Both the position numbers and the translations under genes were made by a program. Positions 11,104-21,889 of a stretch of DNA of 64,000 nt are shown piece by piece. This DNA comes from Ampullaceana balthica. Taxonomy: Eukaryota; Mollusca; Gastropoda; Lymnaeidae. The notes under the pieces were generated by a model that saw only the letters and a list, made by a program, of their open reading frames with translations, did not search any database and had not been told where the DNA came from. The stretch lies in the NCBI GenBank assembly GCA_944989445.1, contig CALYLW010000321.1, forward strand, positions 262,835 through 326,834, given 5' to 3'. The stretch's first letter is position 1. Each line of letters begins with the position of its first letter.

Positions 11104-12035
11104 GATTAGATGCACATGTAATGACAGGCAGTCAATTATATCCCATCCTGAGTTAATAGCTCCTGCTTCCAAAGCAGAGCTGCCTTCCAAGGGTGACCAT
11201 TATCAGCCTTCTAATTGGGCTCAACATAAAATTTATACCATATATACTCGTTCTAAAGCCGACCTTTTTTGGACAAAATCTAGGGGAAAAAGTTGGGAGG
11301 TCGGCTTATGAGCGGGTCATAGGTGATTTCAGAATGGATATTGAATATTGGCATTGGTGTTGTTAATGTAGATCATCAAGGTCCTTTTCTACATTCTACA
11401 AGATTGGACTGCTCTACCAGAAGCTATAATATATTATTAAACATCTGCACTTACCTTATTTAATCATTTTATTTATTTTTGTGAATGTTTTAATAAATTG
11501 TTTTACAAATTTTGTTTTCAACAACCAATTTGAATGTACGCGCTTTTGCCACTGTTTACCAAATTTTTTTTTAAATACCGGTAACTCTTGCCTAACAAAG
11601 AGCACAAAGACAAAGATAGGCAGTACAAAGTAAACAATCATAATGACCGATTTAGCTTATTTACAGTTTTTAAAAAATGTGTACCATTTTGTTTAAACTG
11701 TCCTATTATTTTTGGGGGGTCGGCTTGCGAGCAGGTTATACACTTTTAATACTTTTCTCTTCCAAAAGTAGTGGGGTAGGCTTATGAACAAACGGGCTAT
11801 AGAGCGAGTATATACGGTAATTATTTACAATTTAGAAAAAACAACACATAAGGAATTATTTACTTACATGCTTTTTTATCATATCTACCAGATTGGGTAT
11901 TTGCATAACACACTGAATGATGAAACTGAATGTTAAGAGTAGCGTATACATTGCTCTTGTGCCTGTTGATTCATTGATGGGAGGTAGACAGCCACAGCAG
12001 AGAGCACATGAAGCTGGACCGCAGCAACAAGCCAG
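768..12035 (-). CDS. SERINC: Serine incorporator (SERINC/TMS1) family gene, eight exons visible, both ends incomplete
   Basis: Eight minus-strand exons (12035-11868, 6771-6596, 5287-5211, 5019-4926, 2081-2038, 1791-1621, 1319-1224, 996-768) join with consistent phases to 351 residues. Landmarks in order: the Cys-rich [18 protein letters not shown] and first membrane helix; [41 protein letters not shown]; the W..Y segment ending [28 protein letters not shown]; and [18 protein letters not shown]. These match the family along its length. SERINCs are multi-pass membrane proteins linked to serine-containing lipid synthesis and lipid scrambling; some vertebrate members restrict retroviruses. The initiating exon upstream of 12035 was not found, and the last helices lie beyond position 768 or outside the window. 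Introns carry SINEs, MITEs, a Ginger-type element and a Helitron. Confidence 0.93.
1224..1319 (-). CDS. SERINC: SERINC exon: conserved GLLQ...YLTWS block
   Basis: 96 nt, acceptor aaaaaag/GAAAT, donor GAAA/gtatgt. It encodes [20 protein letters not shown] and WSGLTSEP, the most conserved stretch of the family (SGLLQ.S...Y..YLTWSA..NEP). Confidence 0.92.
1621..1791 (-). CDS. SERINC: SERINC exon: TM5-TM6
   Basis: The acceptor is acaacag/GTACTG (the phase requires this site rather than the ATG-containing site 28 nt upstream) and the donor AAGA/gtgagt. It encodes two helices, ending [20 protein letters not shown] and then [19 protein letters not shown]. Confidence 0.92.
2038..2081 (-). CDS. SERINC: SERINC micro-exon: loop between TM4 and TM5
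   Basis: A 44-nt exon with acceptor attttag/GGTTGG and donor ATTTG/gtaagt. It encodes [15 protein letters not shown], aligning with the W-V-E...R-C-W loop of other SERINCs. The exact phase fit (2 in, 1 out) supports it despite its size. Confidence 0.85.
2300..2620 (-). mobile_element. tRNA-derived SINE with a LINE-derived 3' tail
   Basis: Read on the minus strand, the head near 2615-2545 resembles a tRNA promoter: an A-box-like segment (GCTCGCTCGGCTGG) followed by a B-box-like GGTTTGAATCC. The tail at about 2367-2325 contains GGACGCAATAATCTTCTGTA and ends in AGATAAGG. The same tail ends the plus-strand LINE at 23283-23350. Open frames here on both strands are incidental. Confidence 0.75.
2936..3070 (-). 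mobile_element. Helitron-like fragment (3' terminus on minus strand)
   Basis: On the minus strand this begins near TCTCGCCGTAAAATATT and ends in CCTAG followed by T. It shares the blocks TTTTTACATCGT, AAAATTAAAATATAAGCT and TTTTACGGCGAGA (plus-strand orientation) with 61143-61365. The hairpin before the CTAG end is imperfect here. Confidence 0.45.
3321..4585. mobile_element. Mariner-type MITE with CAGTGG termini, carrying a nested MITE
   Basis: The left end CAGTGGAACCTCGG and the right end (reverse complement CAGTGGTACCTCGG) form terminal inverted repeats. Subterminal GTATACC-type motifs are repeated in both arms. No transposase frame is seen. Another element (4041-4455) is inserted inside. 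Confidence 0.7.
4041..4455. mobile_element. MITE of the GTCCATAAATGAC family
   Basis: Inverted ends GGGGCTGTCCATAAATGACA and (reverse complement of the right end) GGTATTGTCCATAAATGACA bound a non-coding core with G-runs and repeated GTGTGACRAGGGGG motifs. It is related to the element at 59371-59646. Confidence 0.65.
4926..5019 (-). CDS. SERINC: SERINC exon: TM4
   Basis: 94 nt between acceptor tttacag/ATTGG and donor TCATG/gtaatt. It encodes [19 protein letters not shown] and LVDFTHAW, matching the family's YVGM...LIQLVLLIDF block. Confidence 0.92.
5211..5287 (-). CDS. SERINC: SERINC exon: TM3
   Basis: 77 nt between acceptor aaaacag/ATATT and donor ATTT/gtaagt. It encodes [20 protein letters not shown], the counterpart of the family's W-FKF...GAFFIP helix. 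Phases join cleanly on both sides. Confidence 0.92.
6095..6300 (-). mobile_element. tRNA-derived SINE
   Basis: The minus strand starts GGCCGCGGTGGTCTAGCGGT (A-box-like) and carries GGGTTCTATTC (B-box-like) about 40 nt on, the spacing of a tRNA pol III promoter. The body is unrelated to the SINE at 2300-2620. It lies in a SERINC intron. Confidence 0.7.
6596..6771 (-). CDS. SERINC: SERINC exon: first luminal loop and TM2
   Basis: The acceptor is ttttacag/ATG and the donor AATGG/gtaaac; 176 nt, phase 0 in and 2 out. It encodes a Cys-containing loop ([11 protein letters not shown]), the family hallmark [21 protein letters not shown] and SIQNG, which runs straight into the next exon. Confidence 0.92.
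7026..7190. repeat. Tandem repeat, 33 bp x 5
   Basis: Five near-identical units beginning ATAAGGGATGTGTTCTCAGT fill exactly 165 bp. Because 33 is a multiple of three and the unit has no stop in several frames, it makes spurious repeat proteins on both strands. It lies in a SERINC intron. Confidence 0.95.
7961..9661 (+). mobile_element. Ginger-type DNA transposon, decayed (KRBA2-like integrase)
   Basis: The element runs from TGTTACAGGC to GCCTGTAACA with inverted repeats of about 90 bp that contain CATTCTATAGAATGCCTAGG-like palindromes. TATA flanks both ends (7957-7960 and 9662-9665), a fitting 4-bp duplication. Inside is a plus-strand DDE integrase related to KRBA2-type proteins: an H2C2 zinc region (HSAIGHVGQ...CEPCHKKQ), [14 protein letters not shown], and [15 protein letters not shown]...NEDI. 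The frame is broken by several frameshifts and stops. The second catalytic Asp is replaced (QSNSGREF where QSDNGREF is usual) and the final Glu is Asp (SVDKAN). Ginger elements are cut-and-paste transposons with Gypsy-related integrases and TGTNR termini, as here. Confidence 0.85.
9955..10025 (-). pseudogene. tRNA(Val)-like sequence, SINE head or tRNA pseudogene
   Basis: The minus strand reads GTAGTGTAGTGGTTATCACG, close to the D-arm and A box of animal tRNA-Val, followed by CCGGCTTCAAGCC (T-loop-like). The acceptor-stem halves do not pair, the T stem is poor and no CCA-ready end is seen, so a working tRNA is unlikely. Two related segments flank it (9862-9895 and 10127-10165). Confidence 0.6.
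10232..11056 (+). mobile_element. Complete non-autonomous Helitron
   Basis: It starts with TC at 10232 directly after A and ends with CTAA at 11053-11056 directly before T, the A/T insertion rule of Helitrons. A GC-rich hairpin (ACCCGG-gaaag-CCGGGT, 11027-11043) lies just before the end. There are no inverted repeats or target duplication. No Rep/helicase frame is present; most of the 825 bp is a TTG-rich repeat. Confidence 0.8.
10530..11026. repeat. TTG/CTG-rich microsatellite inside the Helitron
   Basis: About 500 bp of interrupted (TTG)n with TTGTTGCTG variants. On the minus strand it reads as poly-Gln/Asn/Thr frames, which are simple-sequence artefacts and not genes. Confidence 0.95.
11238..11817. 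mobile_element. MITE with CCRTATATACTCG termini and TA target duplication
   Basis: Inverted ends CCATATATACTCGTTCTA and CCGTATATACTCGCTCTA (reverse complement of the right end) are each flanked by TA (11236-11237, 11818-11819). Arms contain GGTCGGCTTATGAGC-like motifs. Related elements lie at 19658-19868 and 31505-31845. It is in a SERINC intron. Confidence 0.75.
11868..12035 (-). CDS. SERINC: SERINC exon (first visible): Cys-rich N-terminus and TM1
   Basis: The acceptor is ...acatccag/CTGGC and the donor CAT/gtaagt, giving 56 codons in phase 0 at both ends. It encodes [18 protein letters not shown], then a hydrophobic helix ([15 protein letters not shown]) and [11 protein letters not shown]. 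The phase-0 start implies a short upstream exon with the initiating Met, which I could not identify. Confidence 0.9.
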
Positions 12036-12630
12036 CTGGATGTAACAAAGTTTTAAATAAATTTCATTAGCCTTCAATAAACATATTTCCTGAACCAAAG
12101 CATCATATAAACTATCAGACACTACCTTCTAAGGTCAAACTCAAGGTGGCAACATAAGAAATTTTGAGAGTGCTCTGACATACAGGGCGATAAACCTTTT
12201 TTAAAGAGCAGACTCATTTCGTTGGGGTTTCAATAACAATGTTGTATATTTCCACTCAAGACCCCATCAAGGACTTTCCATATTTTCACAAATGATGTGT
12301 AAGTTGTACCTCGGGGAATTTATGATGGAACACAAACAACATATGCAATCTCATTAAACTTTTCACATCCCAAACATTTTGTTTGGACCACCCAAATCTC
12401 AAAATCCTGATAATTCTTATGGCACAAAATGAACATCTTCCACTCTGCATAATCACTAGATCATATCTAATAAAAATATTGCACCGCACGCTCTATTGTT
12501 ACCCAAATCTCACTACTTAAAAAAAAACTACAATAGAGATTGAAATCATTAATTTTCTAACAGCGTCACACAAAAAATTTTAAGTGGGGTTGGGGGTGAC
12601 TACAATTAGATATAGGTAGAAGTAAATGTG
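12036..12630. other. Upstream side of the first visible SERINC exon; nothing recognised
   Basis: AT-rich sequence without a frame, RNA gene or repeat I can name. The missing initiator exon and promoter of SERINC should lie here or further right. Confidence 0.5.
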
Positions 12631-12635
12631 TTAAG

Positions 12636-13466
12636 TAGGGCTGCGGAAATTAACGATTAATTTCTCGATTAATCGTTAAAATTTTTAACGATTAATTTTT
12701 TTTAACGATTAATCAACCCACCACTTATAAATGTACTGGAAGTACTGGAAGTCAAAAAGTAAAATATTTCGCCCGATAAATATAAACTAATTTCCGATTA
12801 CACGAACATTTTGGTTTTAAACTATTGACTCAATTGACTGACGTGAATGTTCAAAATGTTGATAAAGGTTATTGTGTCCATTGAGAGGAATCGTTTGCAT
12901 ACCATGCAATGTTCCCTCTAAGTCTAAGCTGCGTTGGTCCGTGTGCAAAGTTAAAAAAAAACTCATGTGAAAAGTTGCACAACGCCCATTTTTTGTGAAA
13001 TATTTTACAAAATTTGCTGCGCAGTGATTCTAAACTCCGGCGGGGCGTCAGTCAAACATCTGCGCAGCCGCGCTGCTTAAAGGGAACATTGCTACCATGG
13101 TTCTAACACTTCGCTTACATATCACCTGCAAACCAAACATCCACTACAGTATCGGAAAATTCAGCTGAGACAATTTAAAGCTATGTGAACGACGGTTCTG
13201 CTCGGCTGGATATTTTGTCAATAAGACCCACTCATCACTTGAACCAAATAATGTCAATACACTTGTCTGTTTGCATTGTTGGTTAAAGATGTCATATAAA
13301 GAAGACATTCCAGTGTTATTTTCAAATTTTCGACAAGTATTTTAATAAATGTTACTTATGACACCATAAATTTCAATTTTTGGCTTTTAATCGAAATTAA
13401 CGATTAATTAATCATAAATTCTTCAAAATTTAACGATTAAATATAAATTAATAGTTAACAGAACTA
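12636..13466. mobile_element. hAT-type MITE, TAGGGCTG family
   Basis: It begins TAGGGCTGCGGAAATTAACG and ends in CAGAACTA, a decayed form of CAGCCCTA, with multiple ACGATTAAT motifs in both arms. Flanks GTGTTAAG and GAATTAAG match at 6 of 8 positions, as an aged 8-bp duplication. The same family occurs at 44186-44996. Confidence 0.7.
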
Positions 13467-13520
13467 GAATTAAGATTTTTTTTTCTCAATTTTTACCATC
13501 TCAGCTTTACACCTTGTCTT

Positions 13521-16500
13521 CAGTCAGTGACCACACGGTCAACCCACCATGACAAATTTTGTCAATGACCACACTGTCAGCCCACCATGACAACATTTGT
13601 AAGTGACCACACTGTCAGCCTACCATAACAACATTTGTCAATAACCACATTGTCAGCCCACTATGACAACATTTGTCAGTGACCACACTGTCAGCCCTCC
13701 ATGACAACATTTGTCAGTGACCACACTGTCAGCCTACCATGACAACATTTGTCAGTGACCACACTGTCAGCCCACCATGACAACATTTGTAAATGACGTT
13801 ACTGTCAGCCCACCATGACCACATTTGTCAGTGACCACACTGTCAGCGCACCATGACAAATTTTGTCAATGACCACACTGTCAGCCCACCATGACCAGAA
13901 TTGTCAATGACCACACTGTCAGCCCACCATGACAACATTTGTCAGTGACCACACTGTCAGCCCACCATGACCACATTTGTCAGTGACCACACTGTCAGCC
14001 CACCATGACCACATTTGTAAGTGACCACACTGTCAGCCTACCATGACAACATTTGTCAGTAACCACACTGTCAGCTCACTATGACAACATTTGTCAGTGA
14101 CCACACTGTCAGCTCACTATGACCACATTTGTCAGTGACCACACTGTCAGCCCAACATGACAACATTTGTAAGTGACCACACTGTCAGCCCACCATGACA
14201 ACATTTGTCAGTGACCACACTGTCAGCCCACCATGACAACATTTGTCAATGACCACACTGTCAGCCCACCATGACAACATTTGTCAGTGACCACACTGTC
14301 AGCCCACCATGACAACATTTGTCAATGAGTTACTGTCAGCCCACCATGACCACATTTGTCAGTGACCACACTGTCAGCGCACCATGACAAATTTTGTCAA
14401 TGACCACACTGTCAGCCCACCATGACCAGCATTGTCAATGACCACACTGTCAGCCCACCATGACAACATTTGTCAGTGACCACACTGTCAGCCCACCATG
14501 ACCACATTTGTCAGTGACCACACTGTCAGCCCACCATGACCACATTTGTCAGTGACCACACTGTCAGCCCACCATGACCACATTTGTAAGTGACCACACT
14601 GTCAGCCTACCATGACAACATTTGTCAGTAACCACACTGTCAGCTCACTATGACAACATTTGTCAGTGACCACACTGTCAGCTCACTATGACAACATTTG
14701 TCAGTGACCACACTGTCAGCCCAACATGACAACATTTGTAAGTGACCACACTGTCAGCCCACCATGACAACATTTGTCAGTGACCACACTGTCAGCCCAC
14801 CATGACAACATTTGTCAATGACCACACTGTCAGCCCACCATGACAACATTTGTCAGTGACCACACTGTCAGCCCACCATGACAACATTTGTCAATGAGTT
14901 ACTGTCAGCCCACCATGACCACATTTGTCAGTGACCACACTGTCAGCGCACCATGACAAATTTTGTCAATGACCACACTGTCAGCCCACCATGACCAGCA
15001 TTGTCAATGACCACACTGTCAGCCCACCATGACAACATTTGTCAGTGACAACACTGTCAGCCATCCATGACCACATTTGTCAGTGACCACACTGTCAGCC
15101 CACCATGACCACATTTGTAAGTGACCACACTGTCAGCCTACCATGACAACATTTGTCAGTAACCACACTGTCAGCCTACCATGACCACATTTGTCAGTGA
15201 CCACACTGTCAGCCCACCATGACAACATTTGTCAGTGATCACACTGTCAACCCGCCATGACCACATTTGTCAGTGACCACACTGTCAGCCCACCATGACA
15301 ACATTTGTCAGTGACCACACTGTCAGCCCACCATGACAACATTTGTCAGTGACCACACTGTCAGCCCACCATGACCACATTTGTCAGTGACCACACTGTC
15401 AGCGCACCATGACAAATTTTGTCAATGACCAGACTGTCAGCCCACCATGACCACATTTGTCAGTGACAACACTATCAGCCCACCATGACAACATTTATCA
15501 GTGACCACACTGTCAGCCCACCATGACATTTGTCAGTGATCACACTGTCAGCCGAATATGACAAATTTTGTCAATGACCACACTGTCAGCTAACCATGAC
15601 AACATTTCTCAGTGACCACACTGCCAGCCTACCATGACAACATTTGTCAGTGACCACACTGTCAGCCCACCATGACAACATTTGTAAGTGACCACACTGT
15701 CAGCCTACCATGACAACATTTGCCAGTGACCACACTGTCAGCCCACTATGAAAACATTTGTCAGTGACCACACTGTCAGCCCACCATGACAACATTTCTC
15801 AGTGACCACACTGCCAGCTTACCATGACAACATTTGTCAGTGACCACACTGTCAGCCCACCATGACAACATTTGTAAGTGACCACACTGTCAGCCTACCA
15901 TGACAACATTTGTCAGTGACCACACTGTCAGCCCACTATGAAAACATTTGTCAGTGACCACACTGTCAGCCCACCATGACAAGATTTGTCAGTGACCACA
16001 CTGTCAGCCCACCATGACATTTGTCCGTGACCACACTGTCAGCCCACCATGACAAATTTTGTCAGTGACCACACTGTCAGCGCAACCAGGACAACATATG
16101 TCAGTGACCACACTGTCAGCCCAACATGACAACATTTGTCAGTGACCACAAAATCAGCCCACCAGGACCTAATTTGTCAGTGACCACAAAGTCAGCCCAC
16201 CATGACAACATTTGTCAGTGACCACACTGTCAGCCCACCATGACAAAAAATGTCAGTGACCACACTGTCAGCTCACCATGACCACATTTATCAATGACCA
16301 CACTGTCAGCCCACCATGTCAACATTTGTCAGTGACCACACTGTCAGCCCACTATGACAACATTTGTCAGTGATCACACTGTCAGCCCACCATGACCAAA
16401 TTTATCAATGACCACACTGCCAGCCCACCATGACAACATTTGTCAGTGACCACACTGTCAGCCCACCATGACATTTGTAAGTGACCACACTGTCAGCCCA

Positions 16501-19500
16501 CCATGACCACATTTGTCAGTGACCACACTGTCAGCCCACCATGACCACAATTGTCAGTGACCACACTGTCAACCTACCATGACCACATTTATCAATGACC
16601 ATACTGTCAGCCCACCATGACAACTTTTGTCACTGACCACACTGTCAGCCCACCATGACATTTGTCAGTGACCACACTGTCAGCCCACCATGACCACAAT
16701 TGTCAGTGACCACATTGTCAGCCCACCATGACAACATTTGTCACTGACCACACTGTCAGCCCACCATGACCACATTTGTCAGTGACCATACTGTCAGCCC
16801 ACCATGACAACATTTGTCAGTGACCACACTGTCAGCCTACCATGACCACATTTGTCAGTGACCACACTATCAGCCCACCATGACAACATTTGTCAGTGAC
16901 CACACTGTCAGCCTGCCATGACAACATTTGTCAGTGACCACACTGTCATCCCACTATGACAACATTTGTAAGTGACCACACTGTCAGCCCACCATGACAA
17001 GATTTGTCAGTGACCACACTGTCAGCCCACCATGACATTTGTCCGTGACCACACTGTCAGCCCACCATCAAAAATTTTGTCAGTGACAACACTGTCAGTG
17101 CACCATGACAACATTTGTCGGTGACAACAATTTCAGCCCACCATGACCACATTTGTCAGTGACCACACTGTCAGCCCACCATGACAACATTTGTCAGTGA
17201 CCACACTGTCAGCCTACCATGACAACATTTGTCAGTGACCACACTGTCAGCTTACCATGACCACATTTGTCAATGACCACACTCTCATCCCACCATGTCA
17301 ACATTTGTCAGTGACCACACTGTCAGCCCACTATGACAACATTTGTCAGTGACCACACTGTCAGCCAACCATGACCACATTTATCAATGACAACACTGTC
17401 AGCCCACCATGACAACATTTGTCAGTGACCACACTGTCGGCCCACCATGACATTTGTAAGTGACCACACTGTCAGCCCACCATGACCACATTTGTCAGTG
17501 ACCACACTGTCAGCCCACCATGAACACATTTGTCAGTGACCACACTGTCAGCCCACCATGACCACATTTGTCAATGACCACACTGTCAGCCCACCATGTC
17601 AACATTTGTCAGTGACCACACTGTCAGCCCACCATGACCACATTTTTCAGTGACCACACTGTCAGCCCACCATGACAACATTTGTCAGTGACCACACTGT
17701 CAGCCTACCATAACAACATTTGTCAGTGACCACACTGTCAGCCCACCATGACATTTGTCCGTGACCACACTGTCAGTCCACCATGACAAATTTTGTCAGT
17801 GACCACACTGTCAGCGCACCATGACAACATTTGTCAGTGACCACACTGTCAGCTCACCATGACAACATTTGTCAGTGACCACACTGTCAGCCCACCATGA
17901 CCACATTTGTCAGTGACCACACTGTCAGCCCACCATGACAACATTTGTCAGTGACCACACTGTCAGCCCACAATGACAACATTTGTCAGTGACCACACTG
18001 TCAGCTCACCATGACCACATTTGTCAATGACCACACTGTCAGCCCACCATGTCAACATTTGTCAGTGACCACACTGTCAGCCCACTATGACAACATTTGT
18101 CAGTGACCACACTGTCAGCCCACCATGACCACATTTATCAATGACCACACTGTCAGCCCACCATGACCACATTTGTCAGTGACCACACTGTCAGCCCACC
18201 ATGACATTTGTAAGTGACCACACTGTCAGCCTACCATGACCACATTTGTCAGTGACCACACTGTCAGCCCACCATGACAACATTTGTCAGTGACCACACT
18301 GTCAGCCCACCATGACAACATTTGTCACTGACCACACTGTCAGCCCACCATGACCACATTTTTCAGTGACCACACTTTCAGCCCACCATGACAACATTTG
18401 TCAGTGACCACACTGTCAGCCTACCATAACAACATTTGTCAGTGACCACACTGTCAGCCCACCATGACATTTGTCCGTGACCACACTGTCAGTCCACCAT
18501 GACAAATTTTGTCAGTGACCACACTGTCAGCGCACCATGACAACATTTGTCAGTGACCACACTGTCAGCTCACCATGACAACATTTGTCAGTGACCACAC
18601 TGTCAGCCCACCATGACCACAGTTGTCAGTGACCACACTGTCAGCCCACCATGACAACATTTGTCAGTGACCACACTGTCAGCCCACCATGACAACATTT
18701 GTCAGTGACCACACTGTCAGCTCACCATGACCACATTTGTCAATGACCACACTGTCAGCCCACCATGTCAACATTTGTCAGTGACCACACTGTCAGCCCA
18801 CTATGACAACATTTGTCAGTGACCACACTGTCAGCCCACCATGACCACATTTATCAATGACCACACTGTCAGCCCACCATGACAACATTTGTCAGTGACC
18901 ACACTGTCAGCCCACCATGACATTTGTAAGTGACCACACTGTAAGCCTACCATGACCACATTTGTCAGTGACCACACTGTCAGCCCACCATGAACACATT
19001 TGTCAGTGACCACACTGTCAGCCCACCATGACCACAATTGTCCATGACCACACTGTCAGCCCACCATGACAACATTTGTCACTGACCACACTGTCAGCCC
19101 ACCATGACCACATTTGTCAGTGACCACACTGTCAGCCCACCATGACCACATTTGTCAGTGACCACACTGTCTGCCCCCCATGACCACATTTGTCAGTGAC
19201 CACACTGTCAGCCCACCATGACCACATTTGTCAGTGACCATACTGTCAGCCCACCATGACCACATTTGTCAATGACCTTACTGTCAGCCAACCATGACAA
19301 CATTTGTCAGTGACCACACTGTCAGCCCACCATGACCACATTTGTCAGTGACCACACTTTCAGCCCACCATGACCACATTTGTCAGTGACCACACTGTCA
19401 GCCAACCATGACAACATTAGTCACTGACCACACTGTCAGCCCACCATGACAACATTTGTCAGTGACCACACTGTCAGCCCACCATTTCTAAGTGACCACA

Positions 19501-19619
19501 CTGTCCGCCCACCATGACAACATTTATCAGTGACAACACTGTCAGCCCACCATGATCACATTTGTCAGTGACCACACTGTCAGCCCACAATGACTACATT
19601 TTTCAGTGACCACACTGTT
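13521..19619. repeat. 6.1-kb satellite/minisatellite array, 38-bp unit, about 160 copies
   Basis: The unit is TGACCACACTGTCAGCCCACCA followed by TGACAACATTTGTCAG. Each half is a dyad (TGAC...GTCA). Variants lacking four or five bases (GACATTTGTC) recur. Marker variants return at long spacing, for example GTCAATGAGTTACTG at 14321 and 14890 (569 bp) and CATTTTTCAG at 17641 and 18357 (716 bp), so blocks of 15-19 units have been copied together. No gene lies in the array. Confidence 0.97.
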
Positions 19620-19657
19620 TGCAAAATGCTGGGCTAGTTCTTATATATATATATATA

Positions 19658-19868
19658 CCATATATTTATATACTCGAGTATAAGTCGATCTTGAGTATAA
19701 GTTGACCCACTGATTTGTCACTTGGAAAGTGGAAATTTACATTTCTTCAATGATCACTATGGTAAACTCATGGTGTTTATAAAATGAGTTTAGCGTGTAT
19801 AAGTCGACCCCTGATTTTTGCCTTGAAATCTGGAGAAAAAAACTCGACTTATACTCGAGTATATACGC
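19658..19868. mobile_element. MITE with ACTCGAGTATAAGTCGA arms and TA duplication
   Basis: Inverted arms ACTCGAGTATAAGTCGA lie at both ends; TA flanks at 19656-19657 and 19869-19870. It is about 211 bp, non-coding, and shares the TATATACTCG theme with 11238-11817. Confidence 0.7.
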
Positions 19869-19870
19869 TA

Positions 19871-21265
19871 ATTCTAGTATAATTTGCATTTTTTTAATGA
19901 GACCAAGCTAGCAGGAGTATTCAGGAGTAATAAGTCTATTTTTAACTTCTTAGTGTTACTGGTGCAACATCATCAAGTATATCCTTGACTTGTTAGTTTT
20001 ACTGTAAGTTTTTAGTCCAGGAAGAAGTAATTATTTGGATAAGCATCCTCATTTGTAAACAAAAAATGCTGTCAACTAGTTTTTCTAGTATGTTTTAAGA
20101 CAATTACTATATTACCTACATTTGAAAACCAATTACTGTTTCATATGCATCAAAATTATCTGATCAAACAATTGCATCTCTTGCATCATCTATTTGGTCT
20201 TATCCAACAATTTTTCTGATCCAAAAATAGCCTCAAATTCAAATAATAAACTGTCTTTATTCTTATTGTACAAATCTCTTTGTTGTTTCATCACATTGGT
20301 CTGATCTAATGGTGCTCATTTTTTCCCCCATCAAATGGTCAAATAAGACACTGACCTGCATGGTGCCATCAAATAAGCGGGGGGGGGGAATTGAGCTATA
20401 AGGTCCCCATTTATAAATTAACCATTAGTGTTGTGTTTTTTCTAATATGTCACCCAGAAGAGAATGTTACAGTTTTATTACACAAGGAACAAACAAAGTG
20501 GGTTCTGTTGTGAAAACATATTTTCAAACACAATTCAGGAAACTTTTTATCTTTTTTGGACTGTTGGGATTATATGGTACTGAGAACTCTTATGTATTTG
20601 AATTTGAGGAAATGGAAACACATTCTTAAAAAATGTGCAAATATCAAGTCATTGAGTAAATGTTTACAGATTGTACTGTATAATCCAAAATAAGTTCATT
20701 TTCTTACCTGAAATTTTGTTTGTTACAAAAATTTCACTAGCTGTTTGTTTCTCCTGCCGATTGTTTTGTGGGTGTTTTTTTACTTGCTAAGGACTCTCTC
20801 ATCTTAATATCCCATAAAGTTTATGCAGTTTTTATTTATCATTCTACTTTTGCCATTGACTTTGATCTTATCTTTTTATAGTGTGGGACTCATTAAGTGT
20901 GGGTCTATTTTGAACCCTTATGCCTACCTATGACCTTTAAGTAATAGTGTTTTGTTATGGGTTGCATAGGCATAAGTCATGAAATATTAAGTATAAGGCA
21001 TAGACAATACTGAATACTGTATAGATGTAGTATAGAGCATAGAGATAATAGACATGCATAGTTGCATTCATTCAATATGTTTTTATCTTAAACTAAGGTC
21101 AATTTATCTAATAGCTTATTTGGAATAAATATAATTAATTAAGGCTTGTGTGATATAAAATAAAGGGCCTTAGTAAAGGAGAGATGCTCAGTTACTGAAG
21201 GTGTTGCTGGACAACAAAACTGATTCTTATCTTAACAATGATGAATGACCTAACAACATGAATGT
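19871..21265. other. AT-rich interval, nothing recognised
   Basis: No coding frame with known similarity, no RNA gene and no clear repeat boundaries were seen. A short G-run occurs at about 20380. Confidence 0.5.
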
Positions 21266-21587
21266 AAATGAGCCCGTTTGGCATTTGCCCGGGGGCCCAG
21301 GAGCATAGGGGCTCATGCAAATATGTTTTAGGGTTTCGGAAAACCTGCATAAAAGTTAGTATTACATGTATTTTATAAAAATCTCATAATTTTGTGTTTA
21401 TATGCGAACGGAGCCTTTAAGTTTATGAATCACTTTCAACCTTGAACTATTTGACGAAGTGAAAGCTCCCCAACGTGTCGGGTTTAAAAATGTAGGTCCC
21501 ATGAGCATTCGCATGATACAGTCTATGTAGGAATACTGTAACTATATGCGTTGGTTCCAATTTAATTTTCTTAAACTTAAAGAGAAC

Positions 21588-21790
21588 AAAAATCCACTAT
21601 CAAACTGCCGTGGCCAATCATACCATAATGCGTCAAATGTGTCTGGACGATACACTGGATTGCAGGCATGTATTCATGAACTCAATGAGTTTGCCATGTA
21701 TGTCCCCTGTGCAGGACACAGCCTGAATTTGGTGGGAGTAAAATCTGCAGACTGTTGTCTACAGTCTATAAAATTCTTTGACTTTGTTCA
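21588..21790 (+). pseudogene. hAT (ZMYM1-like) transposase fragment
   Basis: It encodes SNCRGQSYHNASNVSGRYTG, then GLQACIHELNEFAMYVPCAG and HSLNLVGV. This is the D-N-A...PC..H..NL block of hAT transposases of the ZMYM1-like type (the Asp of QSYDNASN is His here). Only about 70 residues remain, so it is inactive. Confidence 0.75.
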
Positions 21791-21889
21791 GCACCTGACC
21801 TGTATACATTTTTTTCTGGTTCTACTCATCATATTTATAAAAAGATGTGTTCCTTAGTGTTATTGGAGTGTTGCTTGATATATTTATTT

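Noticed and set aside
10439..11109. Poly-Gln/Asn and poly-Val/Cys open frames
   Set aside because: They are translations of the TTG/CTG microsatellite and the flanking (AT)n run inside the Helitron; no start context, splice structure or homology.
13521..19619. CRISPR-like array
   Set aside because: Units are contiguous without unique spacers, the unit is 38 bp throughout, and the genome is eukaryotic. It is a satellite.
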